Part shown: positions 24,885-33,690 of the stretch, one piece after another
Numbering within the stretch: position 1 is the first letter of the stretch
How the letters are laid out: each line of letters starts with the position of its first letter
Assembly (NCBI GenBank): GCA_030646295.1
Contig: JAUSND010000002.1
Coordinates: forward strand, 62,001 to 126,000
Reading direction: 5' to 3'
Source: Moraxellaceae bacterium
GTDB taxonomy: Bacteria; Pseudomonadota; Gammaproteobacteria; Pseudomonadales; Moraxellaceae
DNA length: 64,000 bases
Notes under the pieces: generated by a model
Database searches by the model: none
Told to the model about the DNA's origin: nothing
The model's input: the letters and a program-made list of their open reading frames with translations, nothing else
Program-made: the position numbers and the translations under genes

Positions 24885-27404
24885 ATGTCTCAGTGGCTTA
24901 GCACTCTCTTCACCGCCATCGCACGCAAGCTCCTGTTTCTCTTTGTGCGCACCCAGGTCATTCCCGAAGACCTCACACAACTCCAGCTTGATCCGGACAA
25001 GCCCGTTTGCTACGTCCTGCAAACCCGTTTTTTTTCGAACCTGCTCGTACTGGATCATGAAACCCGCAAGGCCGGGCTTCCCCGCGCACTCAAGCCGATG
25101 CAGGGCGGACTGAAAGAAAACCGCTCACTGTTTTTCCTGATGCGCAGTGACAACCCCTCTCCCCTGCAGCGCAACCGTTTTGCACACTCGCCACGCTTTG
25201 TGCGGATCGTGCATGCTGTTCGCGAAAATCCTCAACTGGATGTACAGCTGGTTCCCGTCACCATTCTCTGGGGCCGCTCGCCAGACAAGGAAAGCTCCAT
25301 TTTCAAGTTGCTGTTTGCCGACTCCTGGGCCACACCAGGCATGTTCAAGCAGCTCATCACGATCCTGCTGCATGGTCGCCAGACCCTGGTGAAATTCAAC
25401 GCCCCCATCTCGGTGCGCAATCTGGTCGATGAAGGACTGAGCGAAGAAATAACACTGCGCAAGCTGGCTCGCGTCCTGCGTGTGCACTTCCGCCGCCAGC
25501 GTGAAATCGCCATCGGGCCCGACCTTTCACACCGTCGCACACTGGTACGCTCGCTGCTCAACATGCCGCCCGTCAAGGCTGCCATTGCCCGCGAAGCCGC
25601 TGAAAAAAACATCCCGCGGGAAAAAGCCGAAGAACGTGCGCTCAAGTATGCCGATGAAATTGCCGCCGACTATTCACACCCGATTATCCGGATCCTGTCC
25701 ATTTTCCTGACATGGCTCTGGACCCGGCTGTATGACGGCGTCGAAGTTCATCACTTTGATGACGTACGCAAGGCTGCCCATGAAAATGAAATCGTCTACG
25801 TACCCAGCCACCGCAGCCATATCGATTACCTGCTGCTGTCCTATGTGATCTACAACAGGGGTCTTGTACCGCCCCATATTGCGGCCGGTGCCAACCTCGA
25901 CATGCCGGTGATTGGCTCCATCCTGCGCCGTGGCGGGGCATTTTTCCTGCGCCGCAGCTTCAAGGGCAACTTCCTGTATGCCGCTGTATTCAATGAATAC
26001 ATTCACCTGATCACGACCAAGGGTTACTCCATCGAATACTTCATCGAAGGCGGCCGCAGTCGTACCGGGCGTCTGCTGTCACCCCGTACCGGCATGCTGG
26101 CGATGACACTGAAAAGCTATCTGCGTGACCACAGCCGTCCCATCATGTTTGTGCCCACCTACATCGGCTATGAAAAGCTGATGGAAGGTAAAACCTATGT
26201 CGGCGAGCTGTCCGGCAAGCCCAAGAAAAAAGAGTCCATCTGGGGTGTGATCAGTACTGTCCGTAAAATCCAGAAGACCTTTGGCAAGGTACACGTCAGC
26301 TTCGGCGAGCCAATTCCGCTTGCCGCACTGCTGGACGAGGAGTACCCGCTCTGGCGCGACACCACCCTTGAGGATGACGAAAAGCCCGAATGGATGACCC
26401 GGACCGTTGACCGGCTCGCACAGAACATCAATACCAACATCAACAGCACCGCCATCGTCAATCCGGTCAACCTGCTCAGCCTGATCCTGCTGTCCATGCC
26501 CAAGCACGCCATGGACGAGGATGCCCTGATCCGCCAGATCGACCGCTATCGCGAGTTGCTGGGCAGCGTGCCGTACAGCAATCACATCATGATCACGGAG
26601 CTATCCGGTCGCGAAGTCATTGCCTATGGCGAAAAGCTGAAGCTGTTGCAGCGCATTCGTCACCCGCTGGGCGACATGATCAGTGTCGGTGAAGAAGAGG
26701 CCATGCTGCTGACCTACTTCCGCAACAATGTGCTGCACTTTTTCACACTACCATCACTTATCGCCTGCCTGATGCTGCACAACAATGAATTGCATCGTGA
26801 CCAGGTCGTGCGGCTTGTCCGCAGCATCTACCCCTTCCTCCAGTCCGAACTTTTTCTGCCCTGGAGCAATGAAAGCGTTGAGGAAGTCATTCACAAGCTG
26901 CTTGATGCACTCATCGCGTCGCAGTTGCTGACTGCGCGCAACAGCGACGGCCTCATTGCCTGCCCAAGCCCCAACAGCGAAGAGTATGCAGAACTGAACG
27001 TACTGGGTCAGAGCGTGCGACAGAACCTGGAACGCTACTACATGACGGTATCCCTGCTGTCCCAGCAGGGCACAGGAGGCATTACGCAGAAGCGGCTGGA
27101 AGACCTGTGCCAGCTGCTCGCCCAGCGTTTGTCCATCCTGCATGAGTTCAGTGCCCCCGAGTTCTCTGACAAGGCGCTGTTCCATACGTTTGTCGAAACC
27201 CTGCGCGAAAATGGTCAGATCCAGACTGATGACAGCGGACACCTCACCTTTGACCATCGCCTGATTGATGTGGCTGAAGGGGCTCGCCTGATCTTGCCGC
27301 CCGACATGCGGCAGGCCATCCAGCAGATTACCCGCGTCAGTGATGAAGAAATTGAGGCCGCCATGGCGGCGAAAGAACAAAAGGAAAAGAAGCACAAACG
27401 CTGA
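24885..27404 (+). CDS. plsB: Glycerol-3-phosphate 1-O-acyltransferase
   Basis: 839 residues, the usual length for the large gammaproteobacterial PlsB. The acyltransferase catalytic motif HRSHID spans H309 to D314; the downstream GAFFLRRSF and FIEGGRSRTGRL motifs bind glycerol phosphate, and PTYIGYEKLMEG follows. It attaches the first acyl chain to glycerol-3-phosphate at the inner membrane, the entry step of phospholipid synthesis. The C-terminus is highly charged (Lys/Glu). It is monocistronic here and ends at a hairpin shared with the convergent rsmJ operon. Confidence 0.97.
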   Translation: MSQWLSTLFTAIARKLLFLFVRTQVIPEDLTQLQLDPDKPVCYVLQTRFFSNLLVLDHETRKAGLPRALKPMQGGLKENRSLFFLMRSDNPSPLQRNRFAHSPRFVRIVHAVRENPQLDVQLVPVTILWGRSPDKESSIFKLLFADSWATPGMFKQLITILLHGRQTLVKFNAPISVRNLVDEGLSEEITLRKLARVLRVHFRRQREIAIGPDLSHRRTLVRSLLNMPPVKAAIAREAAEKNIPREKAEERALKYADEIAADYSHPIIRILSIFLTWLWTRLYDGVEVHHFDDVRKAAHENEIVYVPSHRSHIDYLLLSYVIYNRGLVPPHIAAGANLDMPVIGSILRRGGAFFLRRSFKGNFLYAAVFNEYIHLITTKGYSIEYFIEGGRSRTGRLLSPRTGMLAMTLKSYLRDHSRPIMFVPTYIGYEKLMEGKTYVGELSGKPKKKESIWGVISTVRKIQKTFGKVHVSFGEPIPLAALLDEEYPLWRDTTLEDDEKPEWMTRTVDRLAQNINTNINSTAIVNPVNLLSLILLSMPKHAMDEDALIRQIDRYRELLGSVPYSNHIMITELSGREVIAYGEKLKLLQRIRHPLGDMISVGEEEAMLLTYFRNNVLHFFTLPSLIACLMLHNNELHRDQVVRLVRSIYPFLQSELFLPWSNESVEEVIHKLLDALIASQLLTARNSDGLIACPSPNSEEYAELNVLGQSVRQNLERYYMTVSLLSQQGTGGITQKRLEDLCQLLAQRLSILHEFSAPEFSDKALFHTFVETLRENGQIQTDDSGHLTFDHRLIDVAEGARLILPPDMRQAIQQITRVSDEEIEAAMAAKEQKEKKHKR

Positions 27405-27408
27405 CATG

Positions 27409-27435
27409 AAAAAGCCGCTGATACAGCGGCTTTTT
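27409..27435. terminator. Bidirectional terminator between plsB and rsmJ
   Basis: Stem AGCCGCT/AGCGGCT (27413-27419, 27425-27431) with A-run before and T-run after, in the gap between convergent genes. Confidence 0.92.
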
Positions 27436-27451
27436 CATTGGGGCAATCCGG

Positions 27452-28261
27452 TCAGGGGGAGTTCATCTGCTGGTTCGCTGGCAGATAGACATCAAAGCGA
27501 CCACTTTTCCCCTCCACCACAAAGTCAGGCTTGCGGCCATCCAGAGGTGGTGCCTGCCGAGGCCGCTTTACCACCACACGCTTCCTGGCAGCACGGAGCG
27601 CCGGCAACAACAGCGCATCCGCATCGTCATCCTCTCCTACCACGGACTGGAAAACCTGCATTTCCTTTTTCACCAATGCACTTTTTTCCCGGTGCGGAAA
27701 CATCGGGTCCAGTACCACCACATCCGGACGATCATCTGCAGACGCCAGCGCCTCCAGCTGCTGCCGGGCATCCCCGGGGCAAAAGCGGAGGCGCTCCACC
27801 AGTGACTGTAACTCGGGCCGGCCTGCTGCCCTGCGCAAGCCATCCCCGACAAGCAGCCCTATCACCGGCGAACGCTCAGCCAGCTGCACCTGACAACCCG
27901 CCATGGCCAGTACGGCGGCATCACGCAACAAGCCGGCCGTCGCATCGAATACTGTCATCATGACACCCGGGCGCACACCACAGGCTTTCACAATCATCTC
28001 GTGCCGGACCTTTGCCTCGTCCAGACGCCAGCCCAGTGCCCCCTCACCCAGTTCCACGCGCACCGGGCCAGACCCGGGCAGGCTGAGCGCATACAGCGCC
28101 AGGCCCGTCTCATCACACACCAGCGCAACACCTTCCTGGGGCAAGGCCTTCAACGCCGGCTTGAGCGGGGAGGAATAGGTAACCGCAGGCAGGGACAACT
28201 GGCGCGACAAATCGGCGGCCTGCGCCACGCAGGACTCTGCCACCAGCAGGTGCAGTGCCAT
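27452..28261 (-). CDS. rsmJ: 16S rRNA (guanine-N2)-methyltransferase, position 1516
   Basis: 269 residues. The Rossmann fold begins at TVFDATAGLLRDA; the catalytic stretch VVLDPMFPHREKSALVKKEM is the specific mark of the RsmJ family, and the C-terminal RVVVKRPRQAPPL and GKSGRFDVY also fit. It methylates G1516 of 16S rRNA using S-adenosylmethionine. In the glycine-rich SAM motif most family members have DxTAGxGxD; here it reads DATAGLLRD, with Leu in the usual Gly position. The start overlaps the uppP stop by one base (TGATG). It is the last gene of the yoaA operon. Confidence 0.92.
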   Translation of the reverse strand: MALHLLVAESCVAQAADLSRQLSLPAVTYSSPLKPALKALPQEGVALVCDETGLALYALSLPGSGPVRVELGEGALGWRLDEAKVRHEMIVKACGVRPGVMMTVFDATAGLLRDAAVLAMAGCQVQLAERSPVIGLLVGDGLRRAAGRPELQSLVERLRFCPGDARQQLEALASADDRPDVVVLDPMFPHREKSALVKKEMQVFQSVVGEDDDADALLLPALRAARKRVVVKRPRQAPPLDGRKPDFVVEGKSGRFDVYLPANQQMNSP

Positions 28262-29091
28262 CAGTGTGCCGACCAGTCCACCAGACCGGTGAACGCTGTC
28301 AGCAGGATCAGACCGCCAAATACAATGCGGTACCAGGCAAATACGGTGAAGTCATGATTGGAGACATACCGCACCAGCGCCTTCACCACCCACGCTGCCA
28401 CCAGAAATGCGCTGACAAAACCCACCGCAAACACGGGAAAATCGGCCAGCACAAATTCGGTCCGGTGTTTGTAGACCGAATACGCCGTGGCCCCGATCAT
28501 GGTGGGAATTGCCAGAAAAAAGGAAAATTCGGCGGCGGTCTTGCGCGACAGGCCAAAAAACAAACCTCCGATAATGGTTGCCCCGGAGCGCGAGGTGCCG
28601 GGGATCATCGCCAGACACTGTGCAAAACCAACCTTGAGCGCATCCTGCCAGCGCAAATCATCCAGCGATTCCGCACGAATGACATGCTCGCGCCGCTCGG
28701 CATACAGGATCAGTATCCCGCCCAGCACCAGTGCCGTCGCCACCACCAGTGGCGTAAAGAGGTAGTCCTTGATAATGCCGATGGCAAAAAAACCGATCAC
28801 GGCGGCCGGCAGGAATGCCATCAGCACATTCACCGTAAAGCGCACAGCATCGGCTTCGCGTTTGAGCACACCCACGGTGACACGGGCAAGCTTCTCGCGG
28901 TAGTCAAAACACACCGCCAGAATGGCGCCCAGCTGGATGGCAATCTCGAACACCACACGCTTGTCGGGCGTCCAGAAATTCATCAGGTCGGCCGTCACAA
29001 TCAGGTGCCCCGTGCTGGACACCGGCAGGAACTCGGTCAGTCCCTCGATCACCCCCATGACAAGGGCCTGCAACAACAGCAGAAAATCCAC
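28261..29091 (-). CDS. uppP: Undecaprenyl-diphosphate phosphatase
   Basis: 276 residues with about eight membrane helices. The two active-site motifs are [15 protein letters not shown] near the N-terminus and [10 protein letters not shown] in the middle. It dephosphorylates undecaprenyl diphosphate to regenerate the carrier for peptidoglycan and other polymers, complementing uppS encoded later in the window. The start is GTG 29091 with AGGAG well placed upstream. It lies two bases after the thioesterase stop and overlaps rsmJ by one base. Confidence 0.96.
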   Translation of the reverse strand: MDFLLLLQALVMGVIEGLTEFLPVSSTGHLIVTADLMNFWTPDKRVVFEIAIQLGAILAVCFDYREKLARVTVGVLKREADAVRFTVNVLMAFLPAAVIGFFAIGIIKDYLFTPLVVATALVLGGILILYAERREHVIRAESLDDLRWQDALKVGFAQCLAMIPGTSRSGATIIGGLFFGLSRKTAAEFSFFLAIPTMIGATAYSVYKHRTEFVLADFPVFAVGFVSAFLVAAWVVKALVRYVSNHDFTVFAWYRIVFGGLILLTAFTGLVDWSAH

Positions 29092-29093
29092 GC

Positions 29094-29537
29094 TTACTCC
29101 TCGATTTGCAGCGGCGACTTATACGCCGCCTGAAACTCTGGCGGCATGCGCCGGACTTTTCCTTCCTTTATGTCCACGCACACCCAGTGCGTGCGGCCAC
29201 GAAACACCGTCTGGCCATCCGACTCGCGCACAAACTGGTAGGCGCGACGCGTCGACAGGCGATCATTCCAGATGATCCAGGTGCCCAGCAGGATTGTCTC
29301 ACCCAGAAATGTGGGCTGCAGATAATCCAGCACATGCCGACGGGCCACCATGCCATAACCCAGGCGCTCGTAATCGGCCTCCGCCAGGCCAAGCTGGCGC
29401 GAATGATCCCAGGCCGCGTCTTCCAGCCACTGCAGGTACACCACATTATTGGTGTGCTGCATGACATCAATATGCGAGGCATCAACACATACCCGCATGA
29501 TGTTCGGATCAGGAAAGTCCCAGTCAATCCCCGCCAT
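29094..29537 (-). CDS. Hotdog-fold acyl-CoA thioesterase (YbgC/4HBT type)
   Basis: 147 residues with one hotdog domain. The active-site segment [25 protein letters not shown] carries an acid-histidine pattern of the 4-hydroxybenzoyl-CoA thioesterase family (D followed by H-x-x-N). It probably hydrolyses an acyl-CoA; the chain length preference is unknown. It sits inside an operon between tsaB (12 bases upstream) and uppP (two bases downstream), which is not its usual partner set as far as I recall. Confidence 0.85.
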   Translation of the reverse strand: MAGIDWDFPDPNIMRVCVDASHIDVMQHTNNVVYLQWLEDAAWDHSRQLGLAEADYERLGYGMVARRHVLDYLQPTFLGETILLGTWIIWNDRLSTRRAYQFVRESDGQTVFRGRTHWVCVDIKEGKVRRMPPEFQAAYKSPLQIEE

Positions 29538-29549
29538 ATATCCTCCAGC

Positions 29550-30227
29550 CTACCGTCCTGGCAACTTCTTCCAGACTTCATCGCGCAGATACACCGGCAG
29601 TGCCAGCTCGGGAGCTTGCGCCCCTCCCTCTGCATGCAGGCGAAGTGCCAGCGGAATGACATCCTCCGCAGAGGGAAACAATGCAGCATCAATACCGGTC
29701 ACATCACATTGCGCACGTAACTCGGCTTCGTAAACACCGGCGCCGTTACCGGCCACAAAAAACCGTCCCGACAAGGATGCCGGCAAGACGGAAGGCGCAC
29801 ACAGGTGTTCAACATCCAGTGGCAGCATCAACGTCTCTGACAGCGCATATCCCCCCACATAAACTTCATTCATGCGCGCATCAAACACGGACAAGACCCG
29901 CTCGGCCCCGTGCACACGCCAGGCGCCCTGCGCGAGCGCCTGCAGGCTGGAAACCGCCAGCACCGGCAAATCGCGTGCATAGGCAATCGCCTGTATCGCC
30001 GCAGCGGCAATACGGACCCCCGTGAAGGCCCCGGGACCACGGCTGTACGCCAGCACATCCAGACCTGCCAGCGTAATGCCGGCCTCGGCCAGAACGTCCT
30101 CTATCATCGGCAGAAGCAGCTCTGTCTGCAGGCGGGGCGCATGACGAAAGCGCACGCACAACGCTCCATCTACCCAGAGGGCGGCGGAACAAGCCTCGGT
30201 CGAGGTTTCAAGAGCAAGCAGTTTCAT
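29550..30227 (-). CDS. tsaB: tRNA threonylcarbamoyladenosine biosynthesis protein TsaB
   Basis: 225 residues. N-terminal LLALETSTEACSAALW and the internal YSRGPGAFTGVRIAAA are the TsaB signatures of the ASKHA fold. With TsaD, TsaE and TsaC it forms threonylcarbamoyl-adenosine at position 37 of tRNAs reading ANN codons. The start overlaps the yoaA stop by four bases (ATGA). The yoaA-tsaB pairing is also known from E. coli. Confidence 0.95.
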   Translation of the reverse strand: MKLLALETSTEACSAALWVDGALCVRFRHAPRLQTELLLPMIEDVLAEAGITLAGLDVLAYSRGPGAFTGVRIAAAAIQAIAYARDLPVLAVSSLQALAQGAWRVHGAERVLSVFDARMNEVYVGGYALSETLMLPLDVEHLCAPSVLPASLSGRFFVAGNGAGVYEAELRAQCDVTGIDAALFPSAEDVIPLALRLHAEGGAQAPELALPVYLRDEVWKKLPGR

Positions 30228-32167
30228 GCCGTCACATCACTCATGCTGTCAATCATCGCAAAAAACTCCCGTACCTCATCCAGTGAGCGCGTGCGCCGCA
30301 TCGGCGGCAGACTTTGCAGAAAGAGCTGGCCATAGGGACGGCCAACCAGACGAGGATCACAGACCATGAGCACACCCGTATCCGTCTCGTCACGAATCAG
30401 GCGGCCCGCACCCTGCTTCATGGCAATAATGGCACCAGGCAACTGATAGCTCACAAACGGATTCCGGCCCCGCGCCTTGTAGGCATCTATACGCGCAGCA
30501 ATCACCGGCTCGCCAGGTGAGGCAAATGGCAACTTGTCGATAATCACGCAGGACAATGCCTCACCACGTACATCCACACCTTCCCAGAAGCTGCCGGTCC
30601 CCAGCAGGACACCATTGCCATGCTCCCTGAAGCGCTTCAGCAACTCTGCCTTGGCCATGGTGCCCTGCACAAACAACGGATACTCAAGACGTCCGCGATA
30701 CCACTCTGCCGCTTCCTTCAATGCACGATGGCTGGTGAACAGAACAAACGCGCGACCCCGGCTTGCCTGTAAAACCGGCAGGCTGGCTTCAAGTACCGAC
30801 TGTGTATAACGGGGGTCACTGGTGTCCGGCAAGCCTCGCGGCACATAGAAAAGCGCCTGCTTTTCATAGGAGAACGGACTGGGCAGCTGCATGGTCTCCA
30901 GATCATTCAGGCCCAGCTGCCCGGAAAAATGCCGGAAGTCCTCATGCACCGCCAGTGTCGCCGAGGTAAACACCCAGGCAGCCTTGCGGCCGGACACCAT
31001 GTCACGAAACGGCTTGGCCACATCCAGCGGGGTCCACTGCAGGACAAAACCTTTCTTGAATGTCTCGAACCAGTGCACCTGGTTTTCCGGCGTATTACCG
31101 GTGAGCTTCTCAAACTGAACGATCAGGTCTTCGGCACGACGATGGGCATTTTCCAGACCCTTGCTGCGCGCACTGGCCGCGTCGAGACAGGCAGAAAGAT
31201 GTGCCAGTGCCAGTCTCACACCCTCAATCCCTGCCGGCATTTTTTCCAGACCGGAAACCTCTGACCAGATGCCTTTCCTCGCGTCATCACCAAAGACCAG
31301 TCGCATATCGGCGACACGATTCTCCAGCTGCGTCGACGCATCCAGAATGGAGCGCATTTCACCGGCTGCCTGCAGCATTTCACCCACGGCATCCTGGGCC
31401 AGTTCCAGCAACTGCCGCGAGGAAATGCTTTCGCCAAAGAACATGGATGCCACTTCAGGCAGCTGGTGGGCTTCATCAAAGATAATGGCCGTGGCATCCG
31501 GCAGGAGCTCACCAAAACCTTCTTCCTTGATGGCAATATCAGCAAAAAACAGGTGATGGTTGACCACCACCAGATCCGCCTCACTGGCTTTCTTGCGCGC
31601 ACGCGCCAGTGGGCATTCCTCAATCAGGGGGCATTCCTGTCCCAGACAATTGTCGGCCGTACTGGTTACCAAAGGCCAGACACTCGCATCCTCAGGCAGA
31701 TCACTCAGCTCGGCGATATCCCCACTGTTGCTCGTGGGCGCCCACTCGGCTACCCGCTGCAACTCATGCACCGTCTGCTTGCTGGCAAAACGGCCATCCT
31801 CCAGATGAATCTGCAAGCGATAGGGACAAAGATAATTGGCTCGTCCCTTCAAAAGGGCCGTGCGTACCGAAACCCCCATTGCCGCCAGAATGGTGGGAAG
31901 GTCACGATGAAAAAGTTGATCCTGGAGATTACGGGTGCCCGTGGAAACAATGACTTTCTCACCGGACAGAAGTGCAGGAGCAAGATAGGCGTAGGTTTTA
32001 CCGGTACCGGTACCTGCCTCAACCATCAGTACACGTTTTTCGCGGACAGCCTCAGCAACGGCATCACTCATGGCCAACTGCGAGTCACGCGGCCGAAAGC
32101 CGGCAATATGTCCGGCAAGCCGCCCCTCTTTGCCCAGAATGGCAAGGCTGTTGAAACGGTCCGTCAT
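30224..32167 (-). CDS. yoaA: DinG-family iron-sulfur DNA helicase, YoaA-like
   Basis: 647 residues. Walker A is EAGTGTGKT, near residue 55; the DEAH box is in IIFDEAHQLPEVA. Between them four cysteines (one in YLCPYRLQ and three in CLGQECPLIEEC) match the [4Fe-4S] cluster of XPD/DinG helicases. Late motifs include GSFWEGVDVRGE and the QGAGRLIR motif VI. It unwinds DNA 5' to 3' and is linked to repair or replication restart in E. coli. It is the first gene of the yoaA-tsaB-thioesterase-uppP-rsmJ operon. Confidence 0.93.
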   Translation of the reverse strand: MTDRFNSLAILGKEGRLAGHIAGFRPRDSQLAMSDAVAEAVREKRVLMVEAGTGTGKTYAYLAPALLSGEKVIVSTGTRNLQDQLFHRDLPTILAAMGVSVRTALLKGRANYLCPYRLQIHLEDGRFASKQTVHELQRVAEWAPTSNSGDIAELSDLPEDASVWPLVTSTADNCLGQECPLIEECPLARARKKASEADLVVVNHHLFFADIAIKEEGFGELLPDATAIIFDEAHQLPEVASMFFGESISSRQLLELAQDAVGEMLQAAGEMRSILDASTQLENRVADMRLVFGDDARKGIWSEVSGLEKMPAGIEGVRLALAHLSACLDAASARSKGLENAHRRAEDLIVQFEKLTGNTPENQVHWFETFKKGFVLQWTPLDVAKPFRDMVSGRKAAWVFTSATLAVHEDFRHFSGQLGLNDLETMQLPSPFSYEKQALFYVPRGLPDTSDPRYTQSVLEASLPVLQASRGRAFVLFTSHRALKEAAEWYRGRLEYPLFVQGTMAKAELLKRFREHGNGVLLGTGSFWEGVDVRGEALSCVIIDKLPFASPGEPVIAARIDAYKARGRNPFVSYQLPGAIIAMKQGAGRLIRDETDTGVLMVCDPRLVGRPYGQLFLQSLPPMRRTRSLDEVREFFAMIDSMSDVTA

Positions 32168-32272
32168 GGAGTCTTGGTCTGAATGGAAACGAGCATTCTA
32201 ACCGTTCACGGTCAGTGTGGCATTCCCGTTCAGCCCTCGGCCGGGATTCGTTCTCTCATTCCGTTACCCCAT

Positions 32273-32301
32273 AAAAAAACCCCGCCGAAGCGGGGTTTTT
32301 T
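32273..32301. terminator. Terminator downstream of the AlgP-like gene
   Basis: Stem CCCCGC/GCGGGG (32280-32285, 32290-32295) with CGAA tetraloop, A-run before and T-run after. It works for the minus-strand histone-like gene and could act in both directions. Confidence 0.92.
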
Positions 32302-32306
32302 CAACC

Positions 32307-33116
32307 TCAGGCCTGAGGAGCAGCGGCCTTGGGTGGACGACCGCGACGCGAAGCAGCAGGCTTGCGTGCAGCAGGCTTCTTCGCAGCAGGCTTGCGAGCA
32401 ACCGGCTTCTTTGCAGCAGCTGGCTTGGCAGCCGGCTTCTTCGCAGCAGCTGGCTTGCGTGCAGCAGGCTTCTTCGCAGCAGCTGGTTTCTTGGCAGCAG
32501 GCTTGCGAGCCGGCTTGCGTGCTGGCTTGGCAGCAGCGGCAGCCTTCTTGGCAGCACGCTTGGCCAGTGCAGCAGCCTTGCGGGCAACAGCACGCTCGGC
32601 AGCCTTGGCAGCAGCAGCTTCTTTCTTGGCCATTGCCTTCATCTTGGCAGCAGCACTCTTCAGCGCAGCCTTCACCTTGGCAGCCACTTTCTTCTGAGCA
32701 GCCTTCACCTTGGTAGAATCAGCCTTGGCGATACGCTTTTCAGCAGCTTTCTTGGCACGCTCAACAGCAGCAGCACGCTTCTTCTCGAGCGCAGCAGCCA
32801 GTTTGGCTACGCGCGCATCGGCAGCGGCCTTCACCTTCTCAACGGCGGCATGCACCTTTGCCTTGGCCAGTGCAGCCTTGGCTGTACGGGCAGCGGCGCG
32901 AGCAGCCTTCACCTTTTCATTTGCTTTTGCTTTTGCAGCAGGGGTCTTGGCTGCTTTTGCAGCAGCAAGAGCTGCAGTCAGCGTAGCAGCAGCCTTGGAG
33001 GCAGCTTCTTGGGCCTTGGCGCCAGCAGCGGAGCTCACAGCAGGAGCAGCACGACGGACAGCAGGCTTACGAGCAGCCGGTTTTTTCGCAACAGCTTTTT
33101 TGGTGGTACGAGCCAT
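32307..33116 (-). CDS. AlgP-like, histone H1-like DNA-binding protein
   Basis: 269 residues composed largely of Ala and Lys with some Pro and Arg. The N-terminal part (about 1-30) and the C-terminal third (about 195-262) consist of short K-P-A-A / K-K-P-A-A units, while the middle (about 45-190) is an Ala/Lys helical region without Pro. The end carries the AT-hook-like core RRGRPPK. This matches AlgP (AlgR3) of Pseudomonas, a histone H1-like protein linked to alginate control. Function here is inferred from composition only. GGGAG lies eight bases before the start. The upstream DNA is strikingly AT-rich. Confidence 0.85.
   Translation of the reverse strand: MARTTKKAVAKKPAARKPAVRRAAPAVSSAAGAKAQEAASKAAATLTAALAAAKAAKTPAAKAKANEKVKAARAAARTAKAALAKAKVHAAVEKVKAAADARVAKLAAALEKKRAAAVERAKKAAEKRIAKADSTKVKAAQKKVAAKVKAALKSAAAKMKAMAKKEAAAAKAAERAVARKAAALAKRAAKKAAAAAKPARKPARKPAAKKPAAAKKPAARKPAAAKKPAAKPAAAKKPVARKPAAKKPAARKPAASRRGRPPKAAAPQA
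32349..32535. repeat. Short tandem repeats encoding the K-P-A-A tail
   Basis: Imperfect repetition of GCAGCAGGCTTCTTC and GCAGCTGGCTT units encodes the Lys-Pro-Ala-Ala tail. Such arrays commonly vary in copy number by slippage, so the protein length may differ between strains. Confidence 0.75.
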
Positions 33117-33646
33117 TGAAGGTTCTCCCTCTAAGTGTTTTTAAAAGCATTTTGCCTTACTACGTTTTAAAAAATAGCACAAAAAAAAAGCAGTTGGTAC
33201 AAATTACCAGCATTAACAATTGATTTTTGATGGTTTTTATTAAAAAAATCGCAAAAAAGTCATTTTCAGAGTCATTCAATGTCTCCGGAAATGCATTTCC
33301 GCTTAATTACGAGATTTGATCACGGGATTATTTTTCCTCATCCGGCAACCCTTCTGCATTCACCAAAGAGTGTGCGACGCGATTAATTACCGCCGTCACT
33401 GAATGCCAGAGAACCATTCAAGGACAATAAAACACCCGATATAAAGTTCCATCCTGGTTTCAGGAAAACCATTTCAAGCACTCACGCCGATAAATTCATT
33501 ATCAAGACCGCCGTGACACCTGCCCGATTTACAGCCCCCACAAAAACTGTCCATGCGTACAGGAAAATAACGGCATCGCATTACTGCACTGCACCTGAAC
33601 TGCCCCAAATAGCATCAGATCAAATAAAAGTGTTACTGCCAGAAAC
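33117..33646. other. AT-rich non-coding region upstream of the AlgP-like gene
   Basis: About 530 bases with no credible gene, much richer in A and T than its surroundings. The part nearest the histone-like gene (33138-33266) contains many A or T runs; those centred near 33226, 33236, 33245, 33255 and 33264 are spaced about one helical turn apart, which predicts intrinsic curvature. The remainder (33270-33640) is less extreme and shows no clear hairpin, promoter or tRNA. It probably holds the promoter region and leader of the AlgP-like gene; a small RNA cannot be excluded. Confidence 0.6.
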
Positions 33647-33675
33647 AAAAAGCCCCGGTTTATCCGGGGCTTTTT
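33647..33675 (-). terminator. Terminator of hemH
   Basis: Stem AGCCCCGG/CCGGGGCT (33651-33658, 33664-33671) with a five-base loop. On the minus strand it ends in TTTTTG just after hemH; a T-run also exists in the other direction. Confidence 0.92.
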
Positions 33676-33690
33676 AACAACACACGTGAA

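Noticed and set aside
28255-29133. 292-codon open frame opposite uppP
   Set aside because: Low-similarity antisense frame rich in His and Gln; uppP is unambiguous on the other strand.
32349-32535. CRISPR-like repeat array
   Set aside because: The repeats are imperfect, coding and without unique spacers; they encode K-P-A-A units.
32217-33119. 300-codon Ser/Leu-rich frame opposite the AlgP-like gene
   Set aside because: Produced by the repetitive codons of the Ala/Lys-rich protein read backwards.
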